Below are positions 35,550-43,409 of a DNA stretch of 64,000 nucleotides, piece by piece. The notes beneath the pieces were generated by a model that made no database searches, was not told the origin of the DNA, and saw nothing but the letters and a program-made list of their open reading frames with translations. The translations under genes were made by a program, and so were the position numbers. Within the stretch, counting starts at the first letter, position 1, and every line of letters starts with the position of its first letter. The DNA lies in assembly GCA_963746465.1 (NCBI GenBank), contig CAVVAY010000004.1:1-64000 (forward strand), in the 5' to 3' direction. This DNA is from CAVVAY01 sp963746465 (GTDB lineage: Bacteria; Actinomycetota; Actinomycetes; JACCUZ01).

Positions 35550-37247
35550 TCAGCTGAGGGCGAGGACCCCGGCCAGGTCGGTCTTGATCGCGGCCAATGC
35601 GTCATCGGCCGTACGCCGGGCAGCGGCGACGTCGTCGTCGACGACTGCGACCACCACCTCGAGGTAGGCCTTGAGCTTCGGCTCGGTGCCGGAGGGTCGC
35701 ACGACGACCCGTCCGCCGTCGGCCAGCCGGTAGCGCAGCCCGTCGGTAGGTGGCAGCGCGTCGCTGCCGGCGGCGAGGTCCTCGGCATGCTCGACCGCTC
35801 GGCCACCGAGCGAGGTCGGCGGCTCGGCCCGCAGCCGGGCCATCGCGTCCTCGATCAGCGCGAGGTCGTCGACCCGGGCCGACAGCTGGTCGGTGGCGTG
35901 CAGGCCGTGCTCTCGCGCGAGGTCGTCGAGCAGGTCGCCGAGCTGGCGGCCTTCGCGCTTCAGGGTCGCGGCGAGCTCGGCGACCAGCAGTGCGGCAGAG
36001 ACGCCGTCCTTGTCGCGCACTCCCTCCGGGTCGACGCAGTAGCCCAGCGCCTCCTCGTAGCCGTAGCGCAGGCCCTCGACCCGGGAGATCCACTTGAAGC
36101 CGGTCAGCGTCTCGGCGTAGTCGAGCCCGTGGGCGGCGGCGATCCGGCTCAGCAGCGACGACGACACGATCGAGGCGGCGAAGACACCGGACAGCGAGGG
36201 GTACCGGCGTACCAGGTGCGCACCGAGCAGCGCGCCGACCTCGTCGCCGCGCAGCATCCGCCAGCCGGCGACCGCCTGCGGGTCGGCGACCGCCACGGCG
36301 CAGCGGTCGGCGTCCGGGTCGTTTGCCAGCACCAGGTCGACGTCGTGCTCGACGGCCGCGGCCAGCGCCAGGTCGATCGCCCCCGGCTCTTCAGGGTTGG
36401 GGAAGGCCACCGTGCTGAACTCCGGGTCCGGCTCGGCCTGCCGGGCGACCACGGTCGGCGCCGGGAAGCCGGCCCGGTCAAAGGCGGCCAGCACGACGTC
36501 GCGGCCGACGCCGTGCAGCGGTGTGTAGACGACGGTGAGGTCGCGCGGCGAGGCGGCGTCGACCAGCCCGGCGACCCGGTCGAGGTAGGCGTCGAGGACC
36601 TCATCGCCGAGGGTCTCCCAGCCGTCGCCGCGCGGCACCCCGATGACCGGGCCGACCGCCTCGATCTCGGCCGAGATCTCGGCGTCGGCCGGCGGCACGA
36701 TCTGCGACCCGTCGCCGAGGTAGACCTTGTAGCCGTTGTCCTGCGGCGGGTTGTGCGAGGCGGTGACCATCACCCCGGCGTCCGCGCCGAGATGGCGGAT
36801 CGCGAACGCCAGCACCGGCGTGGGCAGCGGCCGCGGCAGCACCATCGCGCGCAGTCCCGCCCCGGCCATCACCTCGGCGGTGTCGCGGGCGAACACGTCG
36901 GACTTGTGCCGGGCGTCGTACCCGATCACGACCGCCGTGCCGCCGTGCGCGGTGACGTAGGCGGCGAGACCGGCCGCGGCCTGGGTGACGACGACCCGGT
37001 TCATCCGGTTGGGGCCGGCGCCGAGCGCGCCACGGAGGCCGGCGGTGCCGAACTCGAGTCGCGAGCTGAACCGGTCGGCGATCGCGGCCATGTCCTCGGC
37101 CGCGAGGAGCGCTTGCAGCTCGGCCCGGGTGTCCGGGTCTGGATCATCGGCCAGCCATGCCTCGGCGACGGTGATCGCGTCCACGGTGTCCGCGCTGGTG
37201 CGGTGCTCGTGACCCTGACCCTGGCCGGCGGTGCGGCTGTCGGTCAC
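35550..37247 (-). CDS. Phospho-sugar mutase (phosphoglucomutase/phosphopentomutase type)
   Basis: An alpha-D-phosphohexomutase superfamily enzyme, 565 residues, of the PGM2-like group. The catalytic serine loop is TASHNPPQDNGYK, the metal loop NDPDADRCAVAV, the sugar loop GYEEALGY, and the phosphate loop RPSGTEPKLK. Linkage to purine nucleoside phosphorylase (4-bp overlap) argues that it interconverts (deoxy)ribose-1- and 5-phosphate, feeding deoC. A hexose-phosphate role is also possible. Confidence 0.93.
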   Translation of the reverse strand: MTDSRTAGQGQGHEHRTSADTVDAITVAEAWLADDPDPDTRAELQALLAAEDMAAIADRFSSRLEFGTAGLRGALGAGPNRMNRVVVTQAAAGLAAYVTAHGGTAVVIGYDARHKSDVFARDTAEVMAGAGLRAMVLPRPLPTPVLAFAIRHLGADAGVMVTASHNPPQDNGYKVYLGDGSQIVPPADAEISAEIEAVGPVIGVPRGDGWETLGDEVLDAYLDRVAGLVDAASPRDLTVVYTPLHGVGRDVVLAAFDRAGFPAPTVVARQAEPDPEFSTVAFPNPEEPGAIDLALAAAVEHDVDLVLANDPDADRCAVAVADPQAVAGWRMLRGDEVGALLGAHLVRRYPSLSGVFAASIVSSSLLSRIAAAHGLDYAETLTGFKWISRVEGLRYGYEEALGYCVDPEGVRDKDGVSAALLVAELAATLKREGRQLGDLLDDLAREHGLHATDQLSARVDDLALIEDAMARLRAEPPTSLGGRAVEHAEDLAAGSDALPPTDGLRYRLADGGRVVVRPSGTEPKLKAYLEVVVAVVDDDVAAARRTADDALAAIKTDLAGVLALS

Positions 37248-38050
37248 AGCTGGCCGACCACCTTGGAGAGCAGCCCGCCCATCCGGGTTGCAGCCGAGCG
37301 GCCGGCCTCCAGGACCTCTTCGTGGTTCAGCGGCTCGCCGGTCATGCCGGCGGCGAGGTTGGTGACCAGTGAGATGCCGAGCACCTCGGCGCCGGCCTCC
37401 CGGGCGGCGATCGCCTCCAAGGTCGTCGACATCCCGACCAGGTCGCCGCCGATGGCCCGGACCATCGCGATCTCGGCGGGCGTCTCGTAGTGCGGCCCGG
37501 GGAACTGGACGTAGACGCCCTCCTGCAACGACGGCTCGACCTGGCGGCAGAGCTCGCGCAGCCGCGGCGAGTAGAGATCGGTGAGGTCGACGAACGTCGG
37601 GCCGACGATCGGCGAGGTCGCGGTGAGGTTGATGTGGTCGCTGATCAGGACCGGCTGGCCGGGGGAGTAGGTCGGGCGCAAGCCGCCGCAGCCGTTGGTG
37701 AGGACGACGACCCTGGCGCCGGCCGCGACCGCGGTCCGCACGCCGTGGACCACCGAGGCGACGCCGCGGCCCTCGTACAGGTGGGTGCGGCCGAGGAAGA
37801 CCAGCGCACGCCGCTCGCCGACGACCACCGAGCGCAGGGTGCCGGAGTGCCCGGCCACCGCGGCGGCGTGGAAGCCGGGCAGCTCGGTGACCGGCACCTC
37901 GGCGGCGGTCTCGCCGAGCATCTCGGCGGCCGGCACCCAGCCGGAACCCATCACCAGGGCGACGTCGTGGGTCTCGACGCCGGTCAACTCGCGCAGCCGG
38001 GCGGCGGCGTCCTGGGAGAGGGCGTAGGGGTCGTCTGTCGCGTCGCTCAC
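37244..38050 (-). CDS. punA: Purine-nucleoside phosphorylase
   Basis: Phosphorolysis of inosine and guanosine (deoxy) nucleosides to base and sugar-1-phosphate. The 268-residue, trimeric-type protein shows MGSGWVPAAE, GRTHLYEG, the NGCGGLRPTYSPGQPVLISDHINLT core, VYVQFPGPHYETPAE and GMSTTLEAIAA. A TAATGT hexamer (plus 38058-38063, minus strand) lies 7 nt before the GTG at 38050, so it is probably leaderless. The mutase gene is co-transcribed. Confidence 0.95.
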   Translation of the reverse strand: MSDATDDPYALSQDAAARLRELTGVETHDVALVMGSGWVPAAEMLGETAAEVPVTELPGFHAAAVAGHSGTLRSVVVGERRALVFLGRTHLYEGRGVASVVHGVRTAVAAGARVVVLTNGCGGLRPTYSPGQPVLISDHINLTATSPIVGPTFVDLTDLYSPRLRELCRQVEPSLQEGVYVQFPGPHYETPAEIAMVRAIGGDLVGMSTTLEAIAAREAGAEVLGISLVTNLAAGMTGEPLNHEEVLEAGRSAATRMGGLLSKVVGQL

Positions 38051-38077
38051 GGCCGCGACATTAGCGCGAGTGGCCGG

Positions 38078-38383
38078 TCAGGCCTGCTGCCGGACGTAGG
38101 CGGCGAAGCTGTCCAGGGCGTCCTGCCAGAAGCCGTCCAGCCAGGTGCGCAGCGGCTCCAGGCCTTGCGGGTCCAGGTGGTAGACGTTCCGGGTGCCCTC
38201 GGGACGATGCGCTACCAGCCCCGCTTCGGACAGGACCTTGAGGTGCTGTGACACCGCGGGCCGGCTGACCGGGAGCGCGGCCGCGAGGGCGCCGACCGAA
38301 GACGGCCGGCGGCGCAGCTGCTCCAGGATCTCGCGCCGGGTGGAGTCACCGAGTGCGTCGCAGAGGACGGCGTACGACGTCAC
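38078..38383 (-). CDS. ArsR-family transcriptional regulator
   Basis: A 101-residue winged helix-turn-helix protein (ALGDSTRREILEQLRRRPSSVGALAAALPVSRPAVSQHLKVLSEAGLV). It has no metal-binding cysteine motif, matching the ArsR subgroup found with SRPBCC proteins. The GTG start overlaps the SRPBCC stop by GTGA, so the regulator is the second gene of the pair; usually the regulator comes first. It probably binds the inverted repeat at 38857-38872. Confidence 0.88.
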   Translation of the reverse strand: MTSYAVLCDALGDSTRREILEQLRRRPSSVGALAAALPVSRPAVSQHLKVLSEAGLVAHRPEGTRNVYHLDPQGLEPLRTWLDGFWQDALDSFAAYVRQQA

Positions 38384-38841
38384 GACCGGGCCGACACCGC
38401 CAGCGCGGCCAGGGGTGCCAGCACGGTGTCCCACCCGGTGTCGTAGCCCGTCCGGGCCCGGGCGCCGTCCGGTCGCGCATCCCAGCCGCTGTGGACGAGC
38501 CGCACCTCGGTCTGCTCCCCGGCGGCCCGGAAGGTGACCGTGACCAGGGTCGCCTCGCCCTCGGGCTGCCCCGGGTGCCAGGTGAAGGCCACCTGGGTCG
38601 ACGGCGACCAGTCGGTGAGCGTGCCCCACACGTGCGTCGACCCGTCGCGGACGGTCTCGACGATGCGCCCGCCCGGTCGGCACTCCATGACCACCGAGGT
38701 CGCCGAGTCCGCACCGACGGAGTGGCTGACCAACGGCCACCACCGGCCGATGTCGCTGGTGAAGAGCTCGAACGCGCGCTCCGGCGGGGCGGCCACCGTG
38801 ACCGACTTGACCAGCGGCGACAGGGCAGTGGTGAGGGACAT
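38380..38841 (-). CDS. SRPBCC (AHSA1-like) domain protein
   Basis: A 153-residue START/Bet v1-fold protein that may bind a hydrophobic ligand. Typical strands are VAAPPERAFELFTSDIGRWWPL, GGRIVETVRDGSTHVWGTL and WHPGQPEGEATLVTVTFR. ATG 38841 lies just downstream of a dyad operator on the minus strand. An in-frame ATG at 39000 would read through the operator and is unlikely. Ligand unknown. Confidence 0.85.
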   Translation of the reverse strand: MSLTTALSPLVKSVTVAAPPERAFELFTSDIGRWWPLVSHSVGADSATSVVMECRPGGRIVETVRDGSTHVWGTLTDWSPSTQVAFTWHPGQPEGEATLVTVTFRAAGEQTEVRLVHSGWDARPDGARARTGYDTGWDTVLAPLAALAVSARS

Positions 38842-38856
38842 GGCGACCTCAATTCG

Positions 38857-38872
38857 GTTAGTGACAACTAAC
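38857..38872. promoter_or_regulatory. Dyad operator upstream of the SRPBCC-ArsR pair
   Basis: GTTAGT (38857-38862) and ACTAAC (38867-38872) form a perfect inverted repeat with a 4-nt spacer, ending 16 nt before the SRPBCC start on the minus strand. It is AT-rich against a very GC-rich background, as ArsR sites usually are. Autoregulation by the ArsR protein is inferred. Confidence 0.6.
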
Positions 38873-38948
38873 GGTAAGTTGCCACGAACCAATGCCGCTG
38901 TCAAGAGTGCGGCAACGTCAATCCTCGGCCGACCGCAGCCCATACAGG

Positions 38949-38999
38949 TGATCCACACCGAATCGGTCACACGAGATGCGACGGATTCACTGTGGATCA
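38949..38999. repeat. Inverted repeat downstream of the 39047 gene
   Basis: TGATCCACACCGAATC (38949-38964) and GATTCACTGTGGATCA (38984-38999) pair over 16 positions with two mismatches around a 19-nt loop. It lies just past the 3' end of the minus-strand gene at 39047-39364, so it may end that transcript and insulate the SRPBCC operon. Confidence 0.5.
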
Positions 39000-39046
39000 A
39001 GGAAAGCCCGTCGACAGTCGGTCGTGGCGGCGCGAGGGAGTCGCGG

Positions 39047-39364
39047 TCAGGCAGCGGCGAGCTCGGCGCGGCCGTGGCAGCGCGCCAGGACCGGGCCGCA
39101 GGCGGTGAGGAACGCGACGACGTCCTCGACCGAGCCGCTCACGATGCCGTCCACCCAGCGCACCGCGACGCCGCGGGTCTCCGCGAGCGCGATCCGGCAG
39201 TGCGCGGCACCGGCCTGGGTGCGCAGCGCGTCCAGGATCGAGGGCCGGCCGCGGCTGCTGCTGGCGCTCAGGACCAGGCTCACCAGCTGGGACGGCGGGC
39301 AGGCGCGCAGGGTCGCGAGGACGGTGTCCTCGGCAGGACTGCGGGTGTCACGGAGTAGCCACAC
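39047..39364 (-). CDS. Hypothetical protein, 105 residues
   Basis: A soluble alpha/beta-looking protein from GTG 39364 (VWLLRDTRSPAEDTVLATLRACP). I do not recognise a domain. Hydrophobic strands alternate with basic helices, and there is no signal peptide or membrane segment. The same frame is open far upstream through the next gene's antisense, so the start is chosen for position only, with a weak ribosome-binding site. Confidence 0.5.
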   Translation of the reverse strand: MWLLRDTRSPAEDTVLATLRACPPSQLVSLVLSASSSRGRPSILDALRTQAGAAHCRIALAETRGVAVRWVDGIVSGSVEDVVAFLTACGPVLARCHGRAELAAA

Positions 39365-39465
39365 ACCTGCACTATCGGCAGGAGATGGTGCGTCCTGGAG
39401 AACTGGGCGGGTCAGTCCCCCGAAGGGACACGCCGACTCAGCCGAAGGGCCGGACCTGAGCGCTG

Positions 39466-39942
39466 TCACTCGGCCGGATCGGCGCCGGAGCCGGGCCCGA
39501 CCGAGGTGCACGGCCGGGACCGCAGCTCGGCCACGTAGTCGTCCGGAGCCCCGGCGGCCTCGGCCGCGTCGGCGATCAGCCCCAGGTACCGGGCCGACGG
39601 CAGCCCGCCCTCGTAGTCGTCGAGCACGTACAGCCAGGCCAGCACGTCGCCGTCCAAGGTGTGCACCCGGACCCGCAGCTTGCGGAACAGAGCCAGGTCG
39701 GCGGCCTCCCACCGGTCCATGCTCACCGCGTCCTGCTCGGTCACGTCGTACAGCGCGACGAACACCTGGTGCCCGGCATCCTCGACCAGCGTGGCCAGCG
39801 GGCCCTCCCAGCCGCGGTCCTCGCCGCCGAAGGTGAGCCGCCACCCGTCCAGCCAGCCGGTCCCGCGCAGCGGGGAGTGCGGGGCACGCAGAGCCATCTG
39901 ACCGGGTTCCATGTTGCTGCCGTAGGCGGCGTAGACGGCCAT
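39466..39942 (-). CDS. Gamma-glutamylcyclotransferase-like protein
   Basis: A 158-residue member of the GGCT/AIG2-like fold with the substrate-loop motif YAAYGSNM at residues 4-11. The acidic ALYDVTEQDAVSMDRWE and WLYVLDDYEGGLPSARYLGLI segments match the GGCT-like core. It releases 5-oxoproline from gamma-glutamyl compounds in characterised relatives; the substrate here is unproven. On the minus strand TACCCT (plus 39950-39955) lies 7 nt before the ATG, suggesting a leaderless start. It is divergent from the flavoprotein gene. Confidence 0.88.
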   Translation of the reverse strand: MAVYAAYGSNMEPGQMALRAPHSPLRGTGWLDGWRLTFGGEDRGWEGPLATLVEDAGHQVFVALYDVTEQDAVSMDRWEAADLALFRKLRVRVHTLDGDVLAWLYVLDDYEGGLPSARYLGLIADAAEAAGAPDDYVAELRSRPCTSVGPGSGADPAE

Positions 39943-40003
39943 GGCCGACAGGGTAGGGGCCGCGGGCTGAGCTGCAGCGCAGGCCGTGCGCCAGAATGCC
40001 CGC

Positions 40004-41398
40004 GTGACGCGTATCGGGATCATCGGCGGCGGCCCGGGCGGCTACGAGGCGGCGCTGGTGGCGGCCCAGCTCGGGGGAGAGGTCACCGTCGTCGACCGCG
40101 ACGGCCTCGGCGGGTCGGCCGTGCTCACCGACTGCGTGCCCTCCAAGACGCTGATCGCCACCGCCGAGGTCATGTCGGACACCGCGGAGTCCGGCGAGCT
40201 GGGCGTCCTGCTCGGTTCCGGCGGCAACCCGGCCGGCCAGGTCGGTGTGGACCTCGCGCGGGTCAACGCCCGGGTGACGGCCCTCGCCCAGGCCCAGTCG
40301 GCCGACATCGCGGCCCGGCTCGACCGCGAGGGGGTCCGGGTCGTGCGCGGTCTGGGCGGGCTGGACGGGCCGACCCGGGTGATCGCCCGGACCGAGGCCG
40401 GCGAGGAAGCCGTCGAGGTCGACGCGGTGCTCGTCTCGACCGGCGCGCACCCGCGGGTTCTGCCCGAGGCCCAGCCGGACGGCGAGCGCATCCTCACCTG
40501 GGAGCAGCTGTACACCCTTGCCGAGCTGCCCGAGCACCTCGTGGTGGTCGGCTCGGGGGTGACCGGCGCTGAGTTCGCGTCGGCGTACACCGCACTGGGC
40601 TGCCAGGTCACCCTGGTGTCCAGCCGGGAGCGGGTGCTGCCCGGTGAGGACGCCGACGCCGCGCAGGTGCTCGAGGACGTGTTCAAGCGCCGGGGCATGA
40701 CGGTGCTGTCGAAGTCCCGGGCCGGGGCGGTACGCCGGGAGGGTGACCGCGTCCTGGTCTCGCTCGACGACGGCCGCACGGTCGAGGGCAGCCACTGCCT
40801 GATGGCCGTCGGCTCGATCCCCAACACTGCGGGGCTCGGGTTGGAGGAAGCCGGCGTCCGCGTCGGCAAGGGCGGGTACGTCGAGGTGGACCGGGTCTCG
40901 CGCACGTCGGCGACCGGCGTCTACGCAGCCGGCGACTGCACCGGCGTCCTCATGCTTGCCTCGGTGGCCGCCATGCAGGGACGCATCGCGATGTGGCACC
41001 TGCTCGGCGACGCGGTCTCGCCGCTCAACCTGCGCGCCGTGTCGTCCAACGTGTTCACCGACCCGGAGATCGCCACGGTCGGCTGGACGCAGAACGACAT
41101 GGACGACTCCGGCAGCACGGTGACGGTGAAGCTGCCGCTGGCCACCAACGCGCGGGCCAAGATGCAGGGGGTGCACGACGGCTTCGTGAAGCTGTTCGCG
41201 CGCTCCGGGTCGGGCACGGTGGTGGGCGGTGTCGTGGTGGCGCCGCGGGCCAGCGAGCTCATCTTCCCCGTCGCGCTCGCGGTCGACGGCCGGCTCACGG
41301 TGGACCAGGTGGCCCACTCGTTCACGATCTACCCCTCGATCAGCGGATCGGTGGCCGAGGCCGCCCGGCAGCTGCACACCAAGGTCTGGCGCGACTGA
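40004..41398 (+). CDS. LpdA-like NAD(P)H dehydrogenase (quinone-type flavoprotein)
   Basis: 464 residues of the pyridine nucleotide-disulfide oxidoreductase fold: FAD loop GIIGGGPGGYEA at 4-15, NAD loop VVGSGVTGAEFAS, second FAD motif GVYAAGDCTG, and a dimerisation domain ending in the HSFTIYPSISGS helix. The redox motif reads AVLTDCVPSK, so the first cysteine of the CxxxxC pair is replaced and no active disulfide can form. This matches mycobacterial LpdA, reported as an NAD(P)H quinone reductase, and not lipoamide dehydrogenase. Start GTG 40004 follows CAGAAT at 39992-39997. Confidence 0.92.
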   Translation: MTRIGIIGGGPGGYEAALVAAQLGGEVTVVDRDGLGGSAVLTDCVPSKTLIATAEVMSDTAESGELGVLLGSGGNPAGQVGVDLARVNARVTALAQAQSADIAARLDREGVRVVRGLGGLDGPTRVIARTEAGEEAVEVDAVLVSTGAHPRVLPEAQPDGERILTWEQLYTLAELPEHLVVVGSGVTGAEFASAYTALGCQVTLVSSRERVLPGEDADAAQVLEDVFKRRGMTVLSKSRAGAVRREGDRVLVSLDDGRTVEGSHCLMAVGSIPNTAGLGLEEAGVRVGKGGYVEVDRVSRTSATGVYAAGDCTGVLMLASVAAMQGRIAMWHLLGDAVSPLNLRAVSSNVFTDPEIATVGWTQNDMDDSGSTVTVKLPLATNARAKMQGVHDGFVKLFARSGSGTVVGGVVVAPRASELIFPVALAVDGRLTVDQVAHSFTIYPSISGSVAEAARQLHTKVWRD

Positions 41399-41458
41399 GG
41401 ACGGCGAGCCCGCGGGAGTGGCTGAGCTCGGTGGGCGCGGCGCCCTCGGCCGGGGACA

Positions 41459-41881
41459 CTAGCCAGTCGAGCGCACGCACCCTGCATGCTCGGCGCGCTC
41501 GAGTGTGACGGACGCGTGCGCCATGATCCACGCCACGGGACTGCCGCCCTCGACCCGGTACAGCGGCGTCTCGCGCCACAACTGAACGAAGACGTCTGCG
41601 ACCGTCGACTCCAGTCGGTCTGGCGGTACGCGTCTGGCCACCACGGTGCTGACGAGGTCGTGGAACAGGTCGAACAGCTCTCCGAGAGCCACCTCGTCGC
41701 CCCGCCCGCATCGCAGCAGGAGCTCGGTGATGAAACCGTGCGCGCACGGTCGCGTCTCGACAGCGGTGGCAATTGACACGGCGTTCGATCCCATCGGAGC
41801 AGGATGGGCGGGCGCCGACGACACCCGCTGCACCGAGGATGGACGCGTGACATGCCATCCGGAAGCCCCGAACTTATTCAA
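41459..41881 (-). CDS. ECF-sigma-like protein containing only region 2
   Basis: Up to 140 residues. Positions about 60-110 resemble sigma-70 region 2 (DEVALGELFDLFHDLVSTVVARRVPPDRLESTVADVFVQLWRETPLYR), including the DxFxxxW-type motif. No region 4 follows, and only 60 bp separate its stop from the convergent flavoprotein gene. It is divergent from a CarH/LitR-like photoreceptor regulator; in Streptomyces litR is paired with the ECF sigma gene litS. The start may be ATG 41881 (inside a palindrome) or ATG 41794. Whether it still works as a sigma factor is doubtful. Confidence 0.65.
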   Translation of the reverse strand: MNKFGASGWHVTRPSSVQRVSSAPAHPAPMGSNAVSIATAVETRPCAHGFITELLLRCGRGDEVALGELFDLFHDLVSTVVARRVPPDRLESTVADVFVQLWRETPLYRVEGGSPVAWIMAHASVTLERAEHAGCVRSTG

Positions 41882-41884
41882 GTT
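41871..41884. promoter_or_regulatory. AT-rich palindrome between the sigma-like and CarH/LitR-like genes
   Basis: AACTT-ATTC-AAGTT (41871-41884) is a perfect 5-bp dyad and the most AT-rich spot in this divergent intergenic region. It lies about 36 bp before the likely GTG of the B12 regulator and at the distal start of the sigma-like gene. It is a reasonable operator candidate for the B12 photoreceptor. Confidence 0.45.
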
Positions 41885-41919
41885 GGCCTGGCCGGTTGCG
41901 TAGGAATGAGCTCCCGGGG

Positions 41920-42792
41920 GTGAATGTGGGCGTGCCCAGCAGCGGTTTGCCCATCCAGGACGTGAGCCGGGCCCTCGGCATCCCGGCTCCCACCCTGCGC
42001 TCGTGGGAACGCCGCTACGGGTTGCCCACGGCTCCGCGCAGCCAGGGCGGTCACCGGAGGTACTCCGAGCAGTCGCTGACCGAGCTTCGCCTGATGCGCG
42101 ACGAGATCGCCCGTGGCAGGCGCGCCGCCGATGCCGCCCGGTACGTCCGTCAGCTGCTCGACGGGACCGGCCCGGGGGCCGGCCATGTCACGACGCTCCT
42201 GGCGGCGTCCCAGGCAAAGAGCCCTGGCGCGATGCGGGCAGCACTCGATCAGGCACGACATGACCTGGGGCTCGGGGCGATGATCGACGAGGTGCTGATG
42301 CCCGCCATGCGCCAGATCGGTACGTGGTGGGAAACCGGCCATTGCGACGTCGCCCAGGAACACCTGACGACCGAGGTGGCCCGGGCCTGGCTAGGCCGTC
42401 TTCTCCTTTCCGCAGCAGCAGAGCACCTCGACCGACCGCTCGTTCTCGCGTGCGGGCCACGCGACCAGCACACGCTGGGACTGGAGGCCCTGGCGCTGCT
42501 ACTGACCACCGCCGGCCACAGCTGCCGCAACCTCGGAGCGCGTACCACTGAAAAGGCCCTGCTCACCGCGGCGACCGCGAACTCGGCAGCCGCCGTCGTG
42601 GTGATCTCACACCTCGCGACTCACCGCCGTTCCACCAGCGCCGTCCTGCGCGCCACGGCCGATACCGGTCGCCAGGTGTTTTACGGCGGCAACGCCTTCC
42701 TCTTCCCGAGCGCCCGTAGAGACCTTCCAGGCACCTATCTCGGGGAGAACGTGGCCGCGGCCGCAACCCTGATCACGTCATCTGTGTCTTGA
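41920..42792 (+). CDS. MerR-type B12-binding photoreceptor regulator (CarH/LitR-like)
   Basis: 290 residues from GTG 41920. A MerR winged-helix (PIQDVSRALGIPAPTLRSWERRYGLPTAPRSQGGHRRYSEQ) is followed by a four-helix B12-cap with the Wx9EH motif (Trp137 to Glu147-His148), and by a Rossmann B12 domain with DQHTLG (Asp182-His184-Gly187, the DxHxxG cobalt ligand). All motifs needed for adenosylcobalamin binding and light-triggered release in CarH/LitR proteins are intact. In the dark such proteins repress carotenoid or photoprotection genes. No crt genes lie in the window. Other in-frame starts are TTG 41896, GTG 41926 and GTG 41932. Confidence 0.9.
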   Translation: MNVGVPSSGLPIQDVSRALGIPAPTLRSWERRYGLPTAPRSQGGHRRYSEQSLTELRLMRDEIARGRRAADAARYVRQLLDGTGPGAGHVTTLLAASQAKSPGAMRAALDQARHDLGLGAMIDEVLMPAMRQIGTWWETGHCDVAQEHLTTEVARAWLGRLLLSAAAEHLDRPLVLACGPRDQHTLGLEALALLLTTAGHSCRNLGARTTEKALLTAATANSAAAVVVISHLATHRRSTSAVLRATADTGRQVFYGGNAFLFPSARRDLPGTYLGENVAAAATLITSSVS

Positions 42793-42828
42793 CCTCGCCC
42801 AGGGATCGAGCAGCGGAGACGTGAAGGT

Positions 42829-43404
42829 CTAGTCCGGTACGCCGAGTACTTCCTCGCGCAGCCGCGGCTCGGTGCGCAGCTCGGGGTGGATGCCGTGCTT
42901 GTCGGCGTAGAAGGCTCGCACCAGGTCCATGTCGGCCGGAAGGTCGCCGGTGGGGTGGAACGTGGGACCGAACCCCATCGTGCGGGTCGGGCCGTCGACG
43001 AAGCCGAGGGTGACCGGGAGCCCCGTCTGCTGGGAGATCCGGTAGAAGCCGGACTTCCAGAACTCACCCTTGCCGCGGGTGCCCTCGGCCGCGAGCACCA
43101 GCAGGAACCGCTCGTCGTGCTCGGCCTGCTCGAGCAGCGCACGCACCGTGGCGCCGGGGTTGCGGCGGTCGAGCGGGACCCCACCGGTGACGCGCAGCAG
43201 CGGTGCCAGCGGTCCGCGGAAGAGCTCGCGCTTGATCAGGACGTGGGCCTGCACCCCGTCGCGCCAGGTGAGCAGCAGCATCGCCACCCAGTCCCAGTTC
43301 GATGTGTGCGGGGCACCGACCAGGATCCCGGACGGTGGCACCGCGCCGACGGCCTGCCAGCGGGTCAGCCGCAGCGCCGTCCGGGCGAACGAGCGGCGCA
43401 GCAT
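42829..43404 (-). CDS. 1-acyl-glycerol-3-phosphate acyltransferase-like protein
   Basis: A 191-residue PlsC-fold acyltransferase with the catalytic HTSNWD (Hx4D), a GGVPLDRRNP acceptor motif and LAAEGTRGKGEFWKSGFYRIS. It is shorter than typical PlsC and lacks an N-terminal membrane helix, resembling the small soluble-like subgroup. It probably acylates a glycerophospholipid or glycolipid. It starts 6 bp after the glycine-rich protein gene ends. Confidence 0.9.
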   Translation of the reverse strand: MLRRSFARTALRLTRWQAVGAVPPSGILVGAPHTSNWDWVAMLLLTWRDGVQAHVLIKRELFRGPLAPLLRVTGGVPLDRRNPGATVRALLEQAEHDERFLLVLAAEGTRGKGEFWKSGFYRISQQTGLPVTLGFVDGPTRTMGFGPTFHPTGDLPADMDLVRAFYADKHGIHPELRTEPRLREEVLGVPD

Positions 43405-43409
43405 CCCGC

